Below, one piece after another: positions 35,307 to 46,975 of a stretch of 64,000 nt of DNA. Within the stretch, counting starts at the first letter, position 1, and each line of letters opens with the position of its first letter. The stretch comes from Campanula takesimana. Lineage: Eukaryota > Streptophyta > Magnoliopsida > Asterales > Campanulaceae. The position numbers were made by a program, and so were the translations under genes. The stretch covers positions 833,001-897,000 of the forward strand of contig JAOWBW010000443.1 of the NCBI GenBank assembly GCA_026119855.1, written 5' to 3'. A model generated the notes under the pieces. It had not been told where the DNA came from and ran no database searches. It saw only the letters and a program-made list of their open reading frames with translations.

Positions 35307-38300
35307 GTTTTTTTTTTTTTTGGACTGAAAAGTGACAGAGTTCTGCCAGAATTTCAGCATCTTTCTTATACAGGATGTCATAAAAAAAAACTCGCATATG
35401 CTATCTTTTGAATCCATGAGTAGACTTCTCAAGGCAGAAGCCTCCCTCGCATCAATAGTGTATGTAAGAACCATCGAGTCCATTCTAAGAAGCAACTCTG
35501 AGCTGATTGAGAGTAAATCTGGTAGGGAATCAATTTAAAAAAAAAAAATTTAAAAAAAAAGAACTAAAGCAAGCATTGGACCACATCAGACAGTGCAAGT
35601 CAGTCAAGCATAAGCCAAAATTGAGCATGATTACAAAATGTCCCCCATGACTTTCCGCCTCACGTACTTATAGTCCCTAGGGTTCCAGTTGAGAGAGAGT
35701 AGAGACAGAAAAGAATCGATGCTATATTTATATGGAAGAAGGCAAAGGAGAGAGCAAAAGGAATGAGAATGGAATTATTCACAAGATTTCTTCTTTAGAG
35801 TACTTAACAACTGAAGATTTTGTATTCACGAATTTCCGATTCAATTTTTTCCCCTTAGTCTCATGAACAAAACAGAGAGCAAGTGATGCATGTTTAAAGC
35901 GAAGAACAGCCTTGTAAAATGCAAGTCAAATGTCAAAATAACTCTACCACAGTACCACCCTGTCAGGTTGTTAGACTTGCAGCTTAAATAATACTCCTAT
36001 GAAATTGCATTTTTAAATAACAATATTAAGGAATAAATAAAATCATTATGAAATTGTAGAGTTAAATAGACAGATAAAAAATATTAAGTTATGTCTTTCC
36101 TTATGAAGTGAAAATTGGAGGACTGCGTAGACAAAAACACATTGCACCATTGAGATAGTGTGAATACAAAAATAGGCGGCCCAAAATTATCTCCAGTAAA
36201 TTCTAGGGAAAGGACTCAATTTTTGGATACTTATCAGCCACATCTTCAAATGATGGATGGGGGATATATGTGCTATTCAACATTCTAGGTTTGGGGCAAA
36301 TTGACGACTAGTGAAGGCATTAGGCACCTAACTCATGTAAGGATGAGACCCTTTCAGTAAAAGACACATGTAGGTTATCAGACCGGTGATAATAGACATT
36401 AAAATTCCAGCTTGGAAGGTGTGAAAAATCATGATTCCTTCGTCCTTTTTCAGATGAAAGTTTCTTATTCGATCACTGAACTTAAAAGTTCCTGGATTTG
36501 CTCAATTATTAAGTTATTGGAAGAAACCAACAAAGATGCAAAGCGGTTGAATTAGTTAAAGACCTTGCAGCCACTAGCAGTTCCCTATGATCAATATATC
36601 ATTGTACGGAGTACTATAAAATCATGTGTCAGCCTTTTGAACATCTAAAAGATCAGCGTACTCTCACCTTCTTTACTGAAGGCATTCCCTTTGACCTCTA
36701 GCTGTTTTATCTTTTCAAGCAGTAAAATTTGTTCCCTCTTCATCACATCCAGCTCCTCAAAGGCCATGAGGCGTTGTTTATTTAAGTAGTGTATATCTGT
36801 ATGACATTCATTACATATGTAGACACACAAACACACATCAGAGTTAGATAAAATACTTGCATATGATGCACCAACTGAATTTTCAAAGGAACATTAAGGT
36901 GCTGAAACAAAGAACTAAAAACTACGTTGTGTGAGTTAGATAATCACTCACTCTGCTGAGCTTTTTAAAAGAGTTGCCAAAATGCTATTGTGAGTCTTTT
37001 CTGATGCATCATCCAGTCATCCACCGATTGCAGCCGCTCCTATAACTGAAGTAGACAAAGATTGTTAAAAAGAAAGATGGACAGAATGGCTAACCTGATG
37101 CGTGTCTATGCTACCATTGGTTTTTCACCTGGATTGCAAATTATAATTATAGGGAGATACGTTCATATTTACATATAAATACATGTGCATGCAGGTTTGA
37201 GTGTAGAAAATAAAGTACGATAAATAAAAGCTTACTCCATCTCCAAAGGTCCCTTAACCCATCCACTCCAACATTGTTACTAAAATTTTATTTTCTTGAT
37301 CAAATGGACCTGGAAAAAAAAAACACAGTTCCAATCTCCCAAAACCCACCATAGAAATAACCACATGTGTCATCAGAGCAATGTGATTCTTAGTGCGTGT
37401 TTGTTGTATGGAATGAATAGTCATTGTCGTGAATTGAAAAACACTTAGATGGCGAATCATTCCATTGTTCCCTAATGCCAGTTCCAGAAAGCCTATCCAA
37501 TATCTTAAAACATATAAAGACGTAACTACTTATTTTTCTTATAGAACATACAGTATCAAATAAGATATCCTTCCTGGAAGAGCCCTAGGCTACTTTTACG
37601 GGATATCAAACTCAAAGAACAAGAGCTGAAAACTCAATCATGGGGAAAAAAGCTAAACCTCTTAAAAAACAAATAAGCAAACTGTAACATGTCAAAGCAA
37701 TTCAAGATAAGCTCCATCTTAGACCACGTTTACGTGCCACAACAATCAATACTTTGTGTCTCATTTTGATTTTCCAAAGGCAATTTGATTAATCTACAAA
37801 TAGAATCTTATACTCCCTCCGTCCCAAAATGATCTTCTTATTTGCCCTTTCTCATTGTCCCAAAAAGTTCTTCACATTTCCACAATTTAAGCTTAAAAGT
37901 GCCTAAACAAAGCATGGCTAGTGAAGCAAGTGTTCATATTCTTAAAAAGTTTGAATAATCAAATGCGAAGATCATTTTGGGACGGAGGGAGGGAGTATAT
38001 GGATTTACTTAGTTAAAGTGCGCATAACTAAATGTTATAATTTCAGTTTCTAACATACTAATAAGACACTACTGTAAATTTCAAAACTTCTTCAAGCGAT
38101 TTATGCTAACAGACGGGAAAACAGCATCAATTTTACTAGCATTCCAAATATTGCGAACATAATACATTATCATAGAAGCAAATACATTAAGAGAAACAGA
38201 GAATGATAAACAGCTAGGTTAGAAAAAAAAAAAAGTCACCCCGAGCAATTAAGAGCTCCACGCTTAACAAGTTTGAAATTAGCTGAACGGAATGATTGAG

Positions 38301-38343
38301 GGAACGGCGCCGGAGCTGTTGGGATCGCAGCGGTCAGTAATAG
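35307..38343 (-). pseudogene. decayed starch-synthase-like gene (SS4/SS5-type N-terminal half)
   Basis: Four minus-strand exons are visible. The first, 38343-38240, is cut at its 5' side by a hAT-like repeat and encodes a Ser/Ala/Arg-rich transit-peptide-like stretch (SFRSANFKLVKRGALNCS). The others are 37039-36952, 36796-36668 and about 35518-35307. The splice phases of the last three agree: across the first join the product reads KAQQ then NIHYLNKQRLMAFEELD, and the next gives SSELLLRMDSMVLTYTIDAR. In starch synthases 4/5 a similar coiled-coil region (NI..LN..R..A.E.L) precedes the catalytic domain; the assignment is from memory of that pattern. Lesions: an in-frame stop in the second exon (after WQLF), no visible start, and a T9 run at about 35387 where conserved reading moves to another frame (DILYKKDAEILAEL). 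The glycosyltransferase domain was not found. Confidence 0.5.
37813..37995. mobile_element. Stowaway-like MITE
   Basis: CTCCCTCCGTCCCAAAATGA at the left and TCATTTTGGGACGGAGGGAG at the right, with an extra GGGAG, flanked by TA. It lies in an intron of the starch-synthase-like remnant. Confidence 0.85.
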
Positions 38344-38570
38344 GGGTGGAAATGGTTTGACTTAGCTCGGTTTGGGGTAATTTAGGAGCCAAACCGCTAT
38401 ACATCGGTTTGGAGAAATCCCAAACCGAGCTGAACCACAAAATAGTCCAAGCCGAGCTGAGCTAAACCATCACGGTTCGGCTCGGCTCGGCTCGGTTTGA
38501 ACCACGGTCTGATTTCGCGGCTTAAACCGTGGCTTAAACCACGGTTTGGGGTAACTTAGTAAGTAGTCCA
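38344..38570. mobile_element. truncated hAT-like element
   Basis: Starts TAGGGGTGGAAATGG and continues with inverted GGTTTG/CAAACC and GCTCGGCTCGG words. No right end is seen. It abuts and interrupts the transit-peptide-like exon to its left. Confidence 0.5.
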
Positions 38571-40064
38571 ACAGCCGTGCAATCAGTCAGATTGCACTGG
38601 ATACAAATCTTAAGCAGACTAACATGAAATTTTTGTTCTTCGAATTTCAAACTAAAGAGTTCGAATTGAATCGCCAAGCATAAGTTTGAAGTTCTAATCT
38701 CAGTTAATGTGATAGAATTTCACCTAAGCCAAAGTAGCTAGTGCATGCAGGGTTCAGGAGTTTCTAGCCTCTACCAAACAAAAATTAATAACCTTCTTCA
38801 TTAATTTCCCTGAACACAATCACCAGACAAAGGAAAATATATAGCCAAGAGTGAAGCATCAGTTTACAGAGAATCATTGTTGAAGGTAACTGAAATAACA
38901 ATGATTAATGTAAAAGTTTATAAAAGGCTAGTCATTTTGAGACAGAGGGAGTACAGTATGCCTTAGACAAAGGCTAGTCATTTTGACACCGGTTCGCTAT
39001 CGCCGTTGATGATTTTGGACATCGAAGACCATCTACAATGGATTAAACAAGTTTTCCCATTCAACACCCACTTTATCACTCCACGTCATCTTCTCTCTCT
39101 TCCAACTAATCCATTCAACACTCATTCAACTTTTACCCTACAATGGTTTGTTTAATCCTCATTCAACACTTTTCACACTCATCATCATATACCCCACCAC
39201 TTAAAATTTATTTTATATTTTTTATTTTTATGATTAGTGTTGAAATAGTTATTATTGGGATCCATTTCAAGAAAAAGATGGTTTTTTTTTGTCGAAATAC
39301 AATGAAACTTACGTCAATTTAAAGAGATTTTTTTTTAGGAATTTTGTGTAAAAAAAATAAAAATAAAAACATTTTATTTGAAATAATTGAGCTCAAACAA
39401 TTGATATAAAAAAAAAAAAAAAATCGTCAGCCAATGGAGAGTTGCCAAGTGTCAAAACCAGGAAAAAAGAAAAGAAAAAAAAAGGCCGGAGCAGGCCGTG
39501 ACGCGCCAGACAAGGCGCGTGTTCTGCACGCGCCACGGCAGCCTCTCAAGATGCGCCGCGTGTCTCAAATTGCTGGTTTTTCCTCCATTCACAATTGTTG
39601 AATGGGTTAAACAAAACATTCACACCCACTCCATTAAACAACCATTGGAGTAATTAAACAACTCCATTTTTGTTTAATACCCATTCAACACTCCAATTTT
39701 GCACCATTGTAGATGGTCGAAGAAGGAGCGGTTGCGGTTCTACACAATACTAATTTTTTTTATTTTATTATTTTTTACAATGTCCACGCCATAAGCTTTA
39801 CCACTGGGCTACTCCATTGGGATATAATAATTTTTTTGTTAAAAAAATATATAAATAAATATTGTGAGTGAGAAATAGAGAAAAAAAAATGAGATTATGA
39901 ATAGTTGTTATGAGACGGGTGGAATGAGAAAATTAAACATTTTAAATAACTAATCATAATTATGAGACGCTCAAAATAAAAACAATTAACACTAGTTTGG
40001 GACGGAAAGGAGTAGAAGCCTTCTATTAAAGGTTTGATTCTTTTTTTTTTTTGGACGGAAAGGA
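38571..40064. other. repeat-rich DNA without a supported gene
   Basis: Inverted words at about 39035-39140 and 39590-39720 (CATTCAACACCC and GGGTTAAACAA/ATTGTAGATGG) mark a degenerate MITE of about 690 bp: CATCTACAATGG at 39029 and CCATTGTAGATGG at 39704 look like its ends. Stowaway-like ends occur near 38940 and 39995. Confidence 0.45.
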
Positions 40065-40072
40065 GTAGAAGC

Positions 40073-40380
40073 TAGGGATGGCCAAAGGGAACCGGAACCG
40101 GAAAACCGGAACCGGAAAAGCCCGGAACCGGAGCAAACCGTGGAGTAAACCAGAACCGCCATTCATCCGGGCCGGTTACGGTTCACATAAATGGCGAACC
40201 GGACCGGAACCGGACCGAAAATCCCTTGTTTTTCAATAATTTTAAAGGGGGACCGGAACCGTACCGGAACTTAACCGGAACCGGATTGTGCCAACCGGAA
40301 CCGGGGTAAGCACTGGCCGGTTCAGGGTCACATATATGCCGAACCGGAACCGGGCCCGGAATCGGTTTTGGCCATCCATA
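40073..40380. mobile_element. hAT-type MITE with GGAACCGG repeats
   Basis: TAGGGATGGCCAAA at the left and TTTTGGCCATCCATA at the right, flanked by GTAGAAGC at 40065-40072 and 40381-40388. The interior is almost entirely inverted CCGGAACCGG/GGTTCCGG words. Confidence 0.9.
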
Positions 40381-40439
40381 GTAGAAGCCTTCTATTAAAG
40401 GTTTGATTCCTTTTTTTTTGCCTTCCTTAACCATGTCCT

Positions 40440-40960
40440 AGGAGTGAGTCTTGTGAAAAACGCGTTTTTCTCGGAAAAACGTATTTTTCAAAGAACGCTG
40501 GCGATTATATTTCGAATCAAGCGGTGGCATTTTCGTAAATATTGGCAACCATAGTAAATGCCCAGTGTTAGTATTACAAAAAGCTAGTGATTTCAAACTG
40601 GCGTTTATAAACATGAAACTGACACTTTTCTTAAGTGCAAATGGTAATGTTAAAAATTGCCAGTAAGTACACTAGCACTTTTTTACATTGATACTGCACT
40701 TATTAAAAGTGCCAGTGGTAGTGTTAATAATTGCAAGCCATTACACTGGCACTTTTTAACATTGATACGAGCACTTATTAAAAACTGTCAATGGTAGTGT
40801 CAATAAGTGTCAGTGTACATGTGCTGGTATTTTTTTACACTACCACTAGCACTTACGATCAGCGCTAAACAACTTCTCGTTAATTACAAAAATGTCACCG
40901 CGGCAACTTAAAAACACGTTGTACACAACCTTAAGGAAAAACATTTTTTTCCCCCATATT
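40440..40960. repeat. diverged repeats with AGTGTTAA/CACTGGCAC words
   Basis: Repeated units of about 95 bp containing CACTTTTTTACATTGATAC and GTGCCAGTGGTAGTGTTAA alternate in direct and inverted order. A related segment is at about 3010-3340. Confidence 0.55.
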
Positions 40961-41217
40961 TTCTCATGTCCTAGAGGTAAGGAAAGTAATATGATTTTTT
41001 TATTATTATTATTTTTCAGAGTGTGAGTTTTTACTTTTATCAATATTTTTTTAGAGACTGATTAGAATTGATGTTCAAACTAAAACAATGACAATTATTT
41101 TCTGATATGACTGGTAGTAATTTTAAGTTAATTATAACTCGCTTAATTTTATAAAGATACTCACAAGATTTTTGATAATCAACATGACTTAATTTTTGTT
41201 AGACCAACAATAATTAA

Positions 41218-42155
41218 AGAGGCATTCTCCTGTACACCCGTCGCACGCTGTGCTGCGGGCCTTTTCCTTATTTTTTTTTTTTTTTGCCACCACCAACTTT
41301 TTTCCTCCCAGTAAAAGTAACACTTATTATAACGAAATGTAACACTTTTTCCTTTTCAAATGTAACATTTTTTTTTCAAAATGTACCACAATTTTGCTGC
41401 AATACATTAAAGATTGACAACTAAACTAATGTCACATTTTTTATAAATGAATGTAAAACTCTTTTTTTCAAATGTAACACTTTTTTTTCAAAATGTACCA
41501 CAATTTTGCTGCAATAGATAAAAAAAAAACATAGATCGACAACTAAACTAATATAACACTTTTTTTTTTCAAATGTAACACTTTTTCCCCCAAATTAACA
41601 TAAGATTGACAAACTAAACTAATGTTACATTTTACAAAAAATGAATGTAACATTTTTTTGTCAATTGTAACATTTTATATTCTTAAATGTAACATTATAT
41701 CTGAAATGTAATAATTTTTTATTGAGAAAGTAACATTTGAAATGCAAACCCAATTTTTTTTTGTAAAAACTGTTGTTACCTTTAACAGTAGAAAGTGTTA
41801 CTTTTTGAAGATGAAACTGTTACTTTTATTAGAACAGAGTGTTACATCTCAGCTGACAAAGCAGCTCAAACTTTTTGTGTGTAAAAAATATGTTTTTTTA
41901 AAAAAAAAAATCAAACCATATCATGACCTATGTAGTTTTATTCGTCTCGTTGAGACGAATACAACAGTATTTTTTTAAAAAAAATTCGAGTTATAAATCT
42001 CAAGATATAACATTTTAAAGTTAATGGAGGTTTTTTTTTAGACTTGCCACATGTCGCAATCTGGGAGGGTGGGAGAGGCTATGCTGGGCGAGTTGCTGGG
42101 CTGGGTGGGTTGACCCACGGGTTTGACCCGTTGCACCATGGTGCAACGGTTGTAT
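41218..42155 (+). mobile_element. AT-rich foldback-like element, copy d
   Basis: Starts TCTCCTGTACACCCGTCGCA and has many AAATGTAACA words. The core palindrome at 41941-41959 has one mismatch (TTCGTCTCGTTGAGACGAA). A TTTTAAAGTTAATGG block follows. Its near-full match to copy b shows a dispersed family. Confidence 0.65.
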
Positions 42156-42319
42156 ATAAGAATTTGTCATAACTAAATCAAATTTCTTTCAAGTAGGGGT
42201 GATTATTTTTGACCAATGAGAATACCTATTAAGATTCTATCACACTAATTGTGCATGAATCATGTATAATAGTTCAACGTAACGTATGATATTTTTTGAA
42301 TGATATTTTTTTAGACAAA

Positions 42320-43310
42320 AACTTATGTGAGAACACTATGACCCGTTTCATGGATGAGACGAGTCATTTTTTACCCATAACCCGGTCCATTGAACCAGCT
42401 CCATGACCCAGGGGGCGACCCTGCCACGTGGTAGCCTCTCATAGGACAAAAAAAAAATTGCTTTTTTTTTTTAATTTTATATTATTATTTTTTTTTTTGT
42501 TTTTTTTCGGTTTGTCAAAAGTAATAGTTACTATAACTTAATGTAATGACTGTATACATATAAAGTAACAGTTTGTATACATAAAAGTAATACATATATA
42601 CAGAAAATTAACAGTGTTTTTTTCTATGTTTTCTTCGCTTGCCAAAAGTAATACTTATTATAACTAAAATGTAATGAACGTGTTACTTATATGTAATAAT
42701 GTTTATACATAATTGTAACACATATGTATAGAAAAAGTAATAATTCAACCATTTACATTTTTAGAGCTAAAAACACTTGATTAGTGTTACATGTAAAAGT
42801 ATAACATTATCTATAGAAATATGTTATAATTTCTTTTATTAAAGTGTTACATTTACTTGTACAAACAATTACATTCATATATATGAGTTGTTACTTTTTA
42901 AATGTTACTTTCTTTCAAAAAATTAAATCAAAATACACAATATTTTACATTTTTGCAAAAGCATTATTACATTTCAGTATAAATGATAATTACATTTAGA
43001 TATTGTTTGGGTTACATGTAATTATAGTTATTATTACATTTGAAAAAATGGGTAAAACGAGCTTTTGTTTTTGTAAAACAGGTGTTACGTTTACTTATGA
43101 ACAATGTTACTTTATATGTATACAGTCATTACATTAAGTTATGATAAATATTACTTTTGGTAAACGTCGAAAAAGCCGAAAAAAATAATATAAAAACTCA
43201 AAAAAAAAGTGTGGGGGGCCTATAGGAGGCTGCCATGTGGCGGGTCATGCCCCATGGGTCCTGGGGCGACCCGTCTTATACATGAGACGGATCCCCTTGT
43301 TCTCATGGGA
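42320..43310. mobile_element. foldback element with inverted ends, about 1 kb
   Basis: The left arm (GTGAGAAC...CATGGATGAGACG...CCAGGGGGCGACC...CCACGTGG) is the inverse of the right arm (CCATGTGGCGGG...CCTGGGGCGACCC...CATGAGACGG...GTTCTCATGG). The AT-rich centre has GTAACA/TGTTAC words, like copies a-d. Confidence 0.65.
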
Positions 43311-43412
43311 GACCACCTCTTTTTTTTCAATGAATGACACTTATTGAATAACCGAAAGACCCATTATAAATTATAACCATCTTACTTTTGAGGACGGATG
43401 TTGTATTACTAA

Positions 43413-43753
43413 TAGGGATGGCCAAAACCGGTTCCGGTTCGCCATATATGTGACCCTGAACCGGTCCGCGCTTACCCCGATTCCGGTTGGCACAATCCGG
43501 TTCCGGTTAGGCTCCGGTTCCGGTACGGTTCCGGTCCCCCCCTTTAAAATTATTGAAAAACAAGGGATTTTCGGTACGGTTCCGGTTTCGGTTCCGGTCC
43601 GGTTCGCCATTTATGTGACCCTGAACCGGCCCGGATGCCTTGCAGTTCCGGTTTGTCCGGTTCCAGTTTCCTCCCCGGTTTGCTCCGGTTCCGGGCTTTT
43701 CCGGTCCGGTTTTACGGTTCCGGTCCGGTTCCGGTCCGGTTTGGCCATCCCTA
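43413..43753. mobile_element. hAT-type MITE with GGTTCCGG repeats
   Basis: TAGGGATGGCCAAAACC at the left and TTTGGCCATCCCTA at the right, with a perfect 8-bp duplication ATTACTAA at 43405-43412 and 43754-43761. Same family as 40073-40380. Confidence 0.92.
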
Positions 43754-44476
43754 ATTACTAATGCTTACATAGTGTCCTACTTCCATATCATTCTTTTCCC
43801 CATAAGTGTTCCCCCCATCGATCCCAAAATAAATGTTATAATTGATAAGTTAATGTTTTTAACATTTTAATTATATTTCCTTGATTACCCAAAACTATTT
43901 ATATGGATAGAGTGACAACTCTTATACCACTGCAATGCTTATGCCTATAAAAATGGTAGTATAGGAAGATCACCAAACTTCATACCTTATTTTTAGGTTT
44001 ATATTCTACTTTTAGTAAGACGACATTTATTTTAGGACAAACGAAAATAAAAAGTAAATAAAATATATTTTTAAATAAAAACATATTGAGGTTAATGCGA
44101 TATCTTAAGCTATAAGTTGGAGAATGAAGTTTCTGATGGCTATGTATATACTACTCCCTCCGTCTCGGTTTAAGGTTTTTAGTTTGACTTTACACGCTTA
44201 TTAAGGAATGAATGCAAATTTGAGTCAAGAATAGTAGTGGGTGGATGACACCGGAAAAATGGAAACACGAAGGAAATGAACACAATTTAAGAGGATAACA
44301 CTCGCTACTCTAAAGAATCCACCAAAGGCTATTGAATAAAACAAAAGAAGAAACTCTTCTTTTATTATAATGCTCAAGGCTAAATCACAATCAAAATCTT
44401 GTAAGCATTTTCTCCTATGCGTTTCAACACCTTAAACGGACCATCTGCCCTTGGCTTAAGTTTCCCATGATGTCCC

Positions 44477-44921
44477 TGTTAGGATCGATCTCCCACAAGA
44501 GAATTCGCACAAACACGAAACAAATAAAAGACACACAATTTACGTGGTTCAGCTTAAAGCCTATTCCACCCAACAACAAATATATTAACTTTTTCGATAT
44601 TACAAGAATAGATACTCTCCCTCTCAATACTCTTGAATATCCTCCCTAATGCAAAACCTTACAATTTCTCTCTCTCTTCTAAATTGTAGGCTATGCTAAC
44701 ACTCTCTACCTTACAACACTCTCACTTTGTTGTAGGATGACAATCTCATCTAAGTCTCTCCTATTTATAGATAACAAAAGAGCTAGATGAATGATCCACC
44801 AATTAATGAACTACTTATCCACTTCAATGATAAGTCTAGTTCAAATAATACACTCATGAAACTTGATCCATGTTCATGAATCCTTCCAGAAGTCTTTGGG
44901 AATGTTAATTGAATCTCAACA
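44477..44921 (-). repeat. 3' LTR of the gag-only element
   Basis: TGTTAGGATCGATCTCCC at the start and GAATCTCAACA at the end. It differs from 46534-46975 by only a few changes, so the insertion is recent compared with the gypsy host. Confidence 0.93.
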
Positions 44922-46262
44922 ATTCCTCCCTCGATTAGAATTCCCAAATATCTCAACATGGTCAGAAAACGTGACCTTCTTCTTTGACTTGTCGCCCCCA
45001 ATTGTGCGTGCTCGCACTGCTTGGCCATCTAAGTAGCAAAGGTTGCTACTCTCATTTTTCTTTCCCCTTAACACCAAACGTCTCCCCTTGTACACGTTAC
45101 ACCACCTTGATGTGCCAATAAACTTGTACCCACGAGACGTCAATACTCCAAGTGAAATTATATTAGCAGTTGCACCGGGAACATACCTCACATTTAAAGC
45201 GGTCTTCACCATCCCATTATGAAGCTTGAAGCGTACACTCCCAACACCTTCAATCTTCAACTTCTGATTGTTCGCCACTTTAATCTCTCCATGTTGTCCT
45301 CCCGATTGCAATGAGTCAAACAGGTCTCGATCATTGCATATATGCATAGAAGCAGCAGAATCTAACACCCATTTAGAATTCTTCTCTTTGCTTGAGTCAA
45401 CACTAGCTACAGTCTCGATCATAAGAGCCTCATCTTCACTTTCAGTTGAATTGACATCCTCCTTGTCCATTTTGTTCTTCCCTTTAACATTACGCATGCT
45501 CTTTAGATCTTCACGAAATTGCGGGCAACGTATTTGCTTATGACCAATCTCTCCACAATAGAAGCACTCAATTGAACTCATGTATCTTTCTACTCTTGAT
45601 TTAGACCTTGACCTCTCTTCTGTGCTTTCACGAGTATAACTCCTCCCTCTTTGAGAGCTTTCCGCAACTGGTAATTTCTCTCCATTTGAGAAACTATTAC
45701 TCCTTGACATCCTTTCATTATACCTTAACGCTTTAACAACAACATCAAGGGTTAAAGTGGTCCTACCTGTCAACATCGTCTGCCTAAAGGACTCGTAGGA
45801 CATGGGTAATGAAACCAACAACAACAAAGCTTGCTCCTCATCTTTAATTGCCTCTTCAACATTAGACAACCGACATACTAGTTGACTAAAAGAATTTATA
45901 TGGTCATGCAAACTACCTCCTTCATCAAATTTCAAACAATATAGATCCATCTTCAAGAACAAATGATTTGTCAAAGATTTCGATGCATAAATACTTGCAA
46001 GTCTCTCCCAAATATCTCTCGGCGTTGTTTCCTTCAAAACACTATATTTAATTTCAGGAGCAAGTGCTAACCTTATCGTGCTCGAAGCCCTTTTCTGAAT
46101 TTTCGCCCAATCTGCGTCTTTCATTCCCTCCGGATTGTCCTCTTCCAAAGCTTCATCGAGACCTTGTTGAACCAACACATCTTGGATTTTAATTTGTCAT
46201 TATGTAAAATCCATCTTCCCATCAAAGATCGGGACTTGATACTTTGGCTGTTCGTAATTCAT
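44916..46262 (-). pseudogene. copia-type gag-protease protein with two adjacent stops near its start
   Basis: The 420-codon open part ends at 44916. It contains a UBN2/retrotran_gag-like domain, a zinc knuckle (CFYCGEIGHKQIRC, CX2CX4HX4C), the aspartic protease motif (WVLDSAASMH) and a gag-pre-integrase-like tail (YKGRRLVLRGKKNESSNLCYL). The likely original ATG is at 46262-46260. Between it and the open part are two adjacent stop codons at 46202-46197. The coding sequence runs a few bases into the 3' LTR. Gag would form particles and protease would process them. The product of this copy would lack its N-terminus unless a later start is used. Confidence 0.88.
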
Positions 46263-46533
46263 ATTCCCAAAATATGAATTTCTTCAAAATTGCTGCTACT
46301 GTCCGAACACTTTTATCAATTCTAGGGACCTCAAAATCCAATCTCCACCATTCAGATTGAAGATCTACGAGTCCCAAAGCTGCTCACAAAAAATCAGGAC
46401 GATCCAACGGTGAACGAACGCGCTACGCCAATTTTACCAACACTGCACTGAAAAATCCGAACCAAAATCTGCAGCTTCTTTCTTTCTTTTGTTGATGCGA
46501 ATTCCCCTCTTCCACCAAGCTCTTGATACCAAT

Positions 46534-46975
46534 TGTTAGGATCGATCTCCCACAATAGAACTCGCACAAACACGAAACAAATAAAAGACACACAATTTAC
46601 GTGGTTCAGCTTAAAGCCTATTCCACCTAACAACAAATATATTAACTTTTCCGATATTACAAGAATAGAGACTCTCCCTCTCAATACTCTTGAATATCCT
46701 CCCTAATGCAAAACCTTACAATTTATCTCTCTCTAAATTGTAGGCTATGCTAACACTCTCTACCTTACAACACTCTCACTTTGTTGTAGGATGACAATCT
46801 CATCTAAGTGTCTCCTATTTATAGATAACAAAAGAGCTAGATGAATGATCCACCAATTAATGAACTACTTTTCCACTTCAATGATAAGTCTAGTTCAAAG
46901 AATACACTCATGAAACTTGATCCATGTTCATGAATCCTTCCAAAAGTCTTTGGGAATGTTAATTGAATCTCAACA
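46534..46975 (-). repeat. 5' LTR of the gag-only element
   Basis: Same sequence as 44477-44921. In the reading direction it is followed by the primer binding site-like motif. Confidence 0.93.

Larger units (their letters stand above)
44477..46975 (-). mobile_element. gag-protease-only copia-type LTR element (TR-GAG-like)
   Basis: LTRs lie at 44477-44921 and 46534-46975 (about 445 bp, nearly identical, TGTTAGG...CTCAACA). The duplication GTCCC is at 44472-44476 and 46976-46980. On the minus strand a primer binding site-like TTGGTATCAAGAGC lies just inside the right LTR (46520-46533). A purine tract GAGGGAGGAAT lies just inside the left LTR (44922-44932). Only gag, the protease motif and a pre-integrase region are present; integrase and reverse transcriptase are absent, so it needs a partner element for movement. 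Confidence 0.92.
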
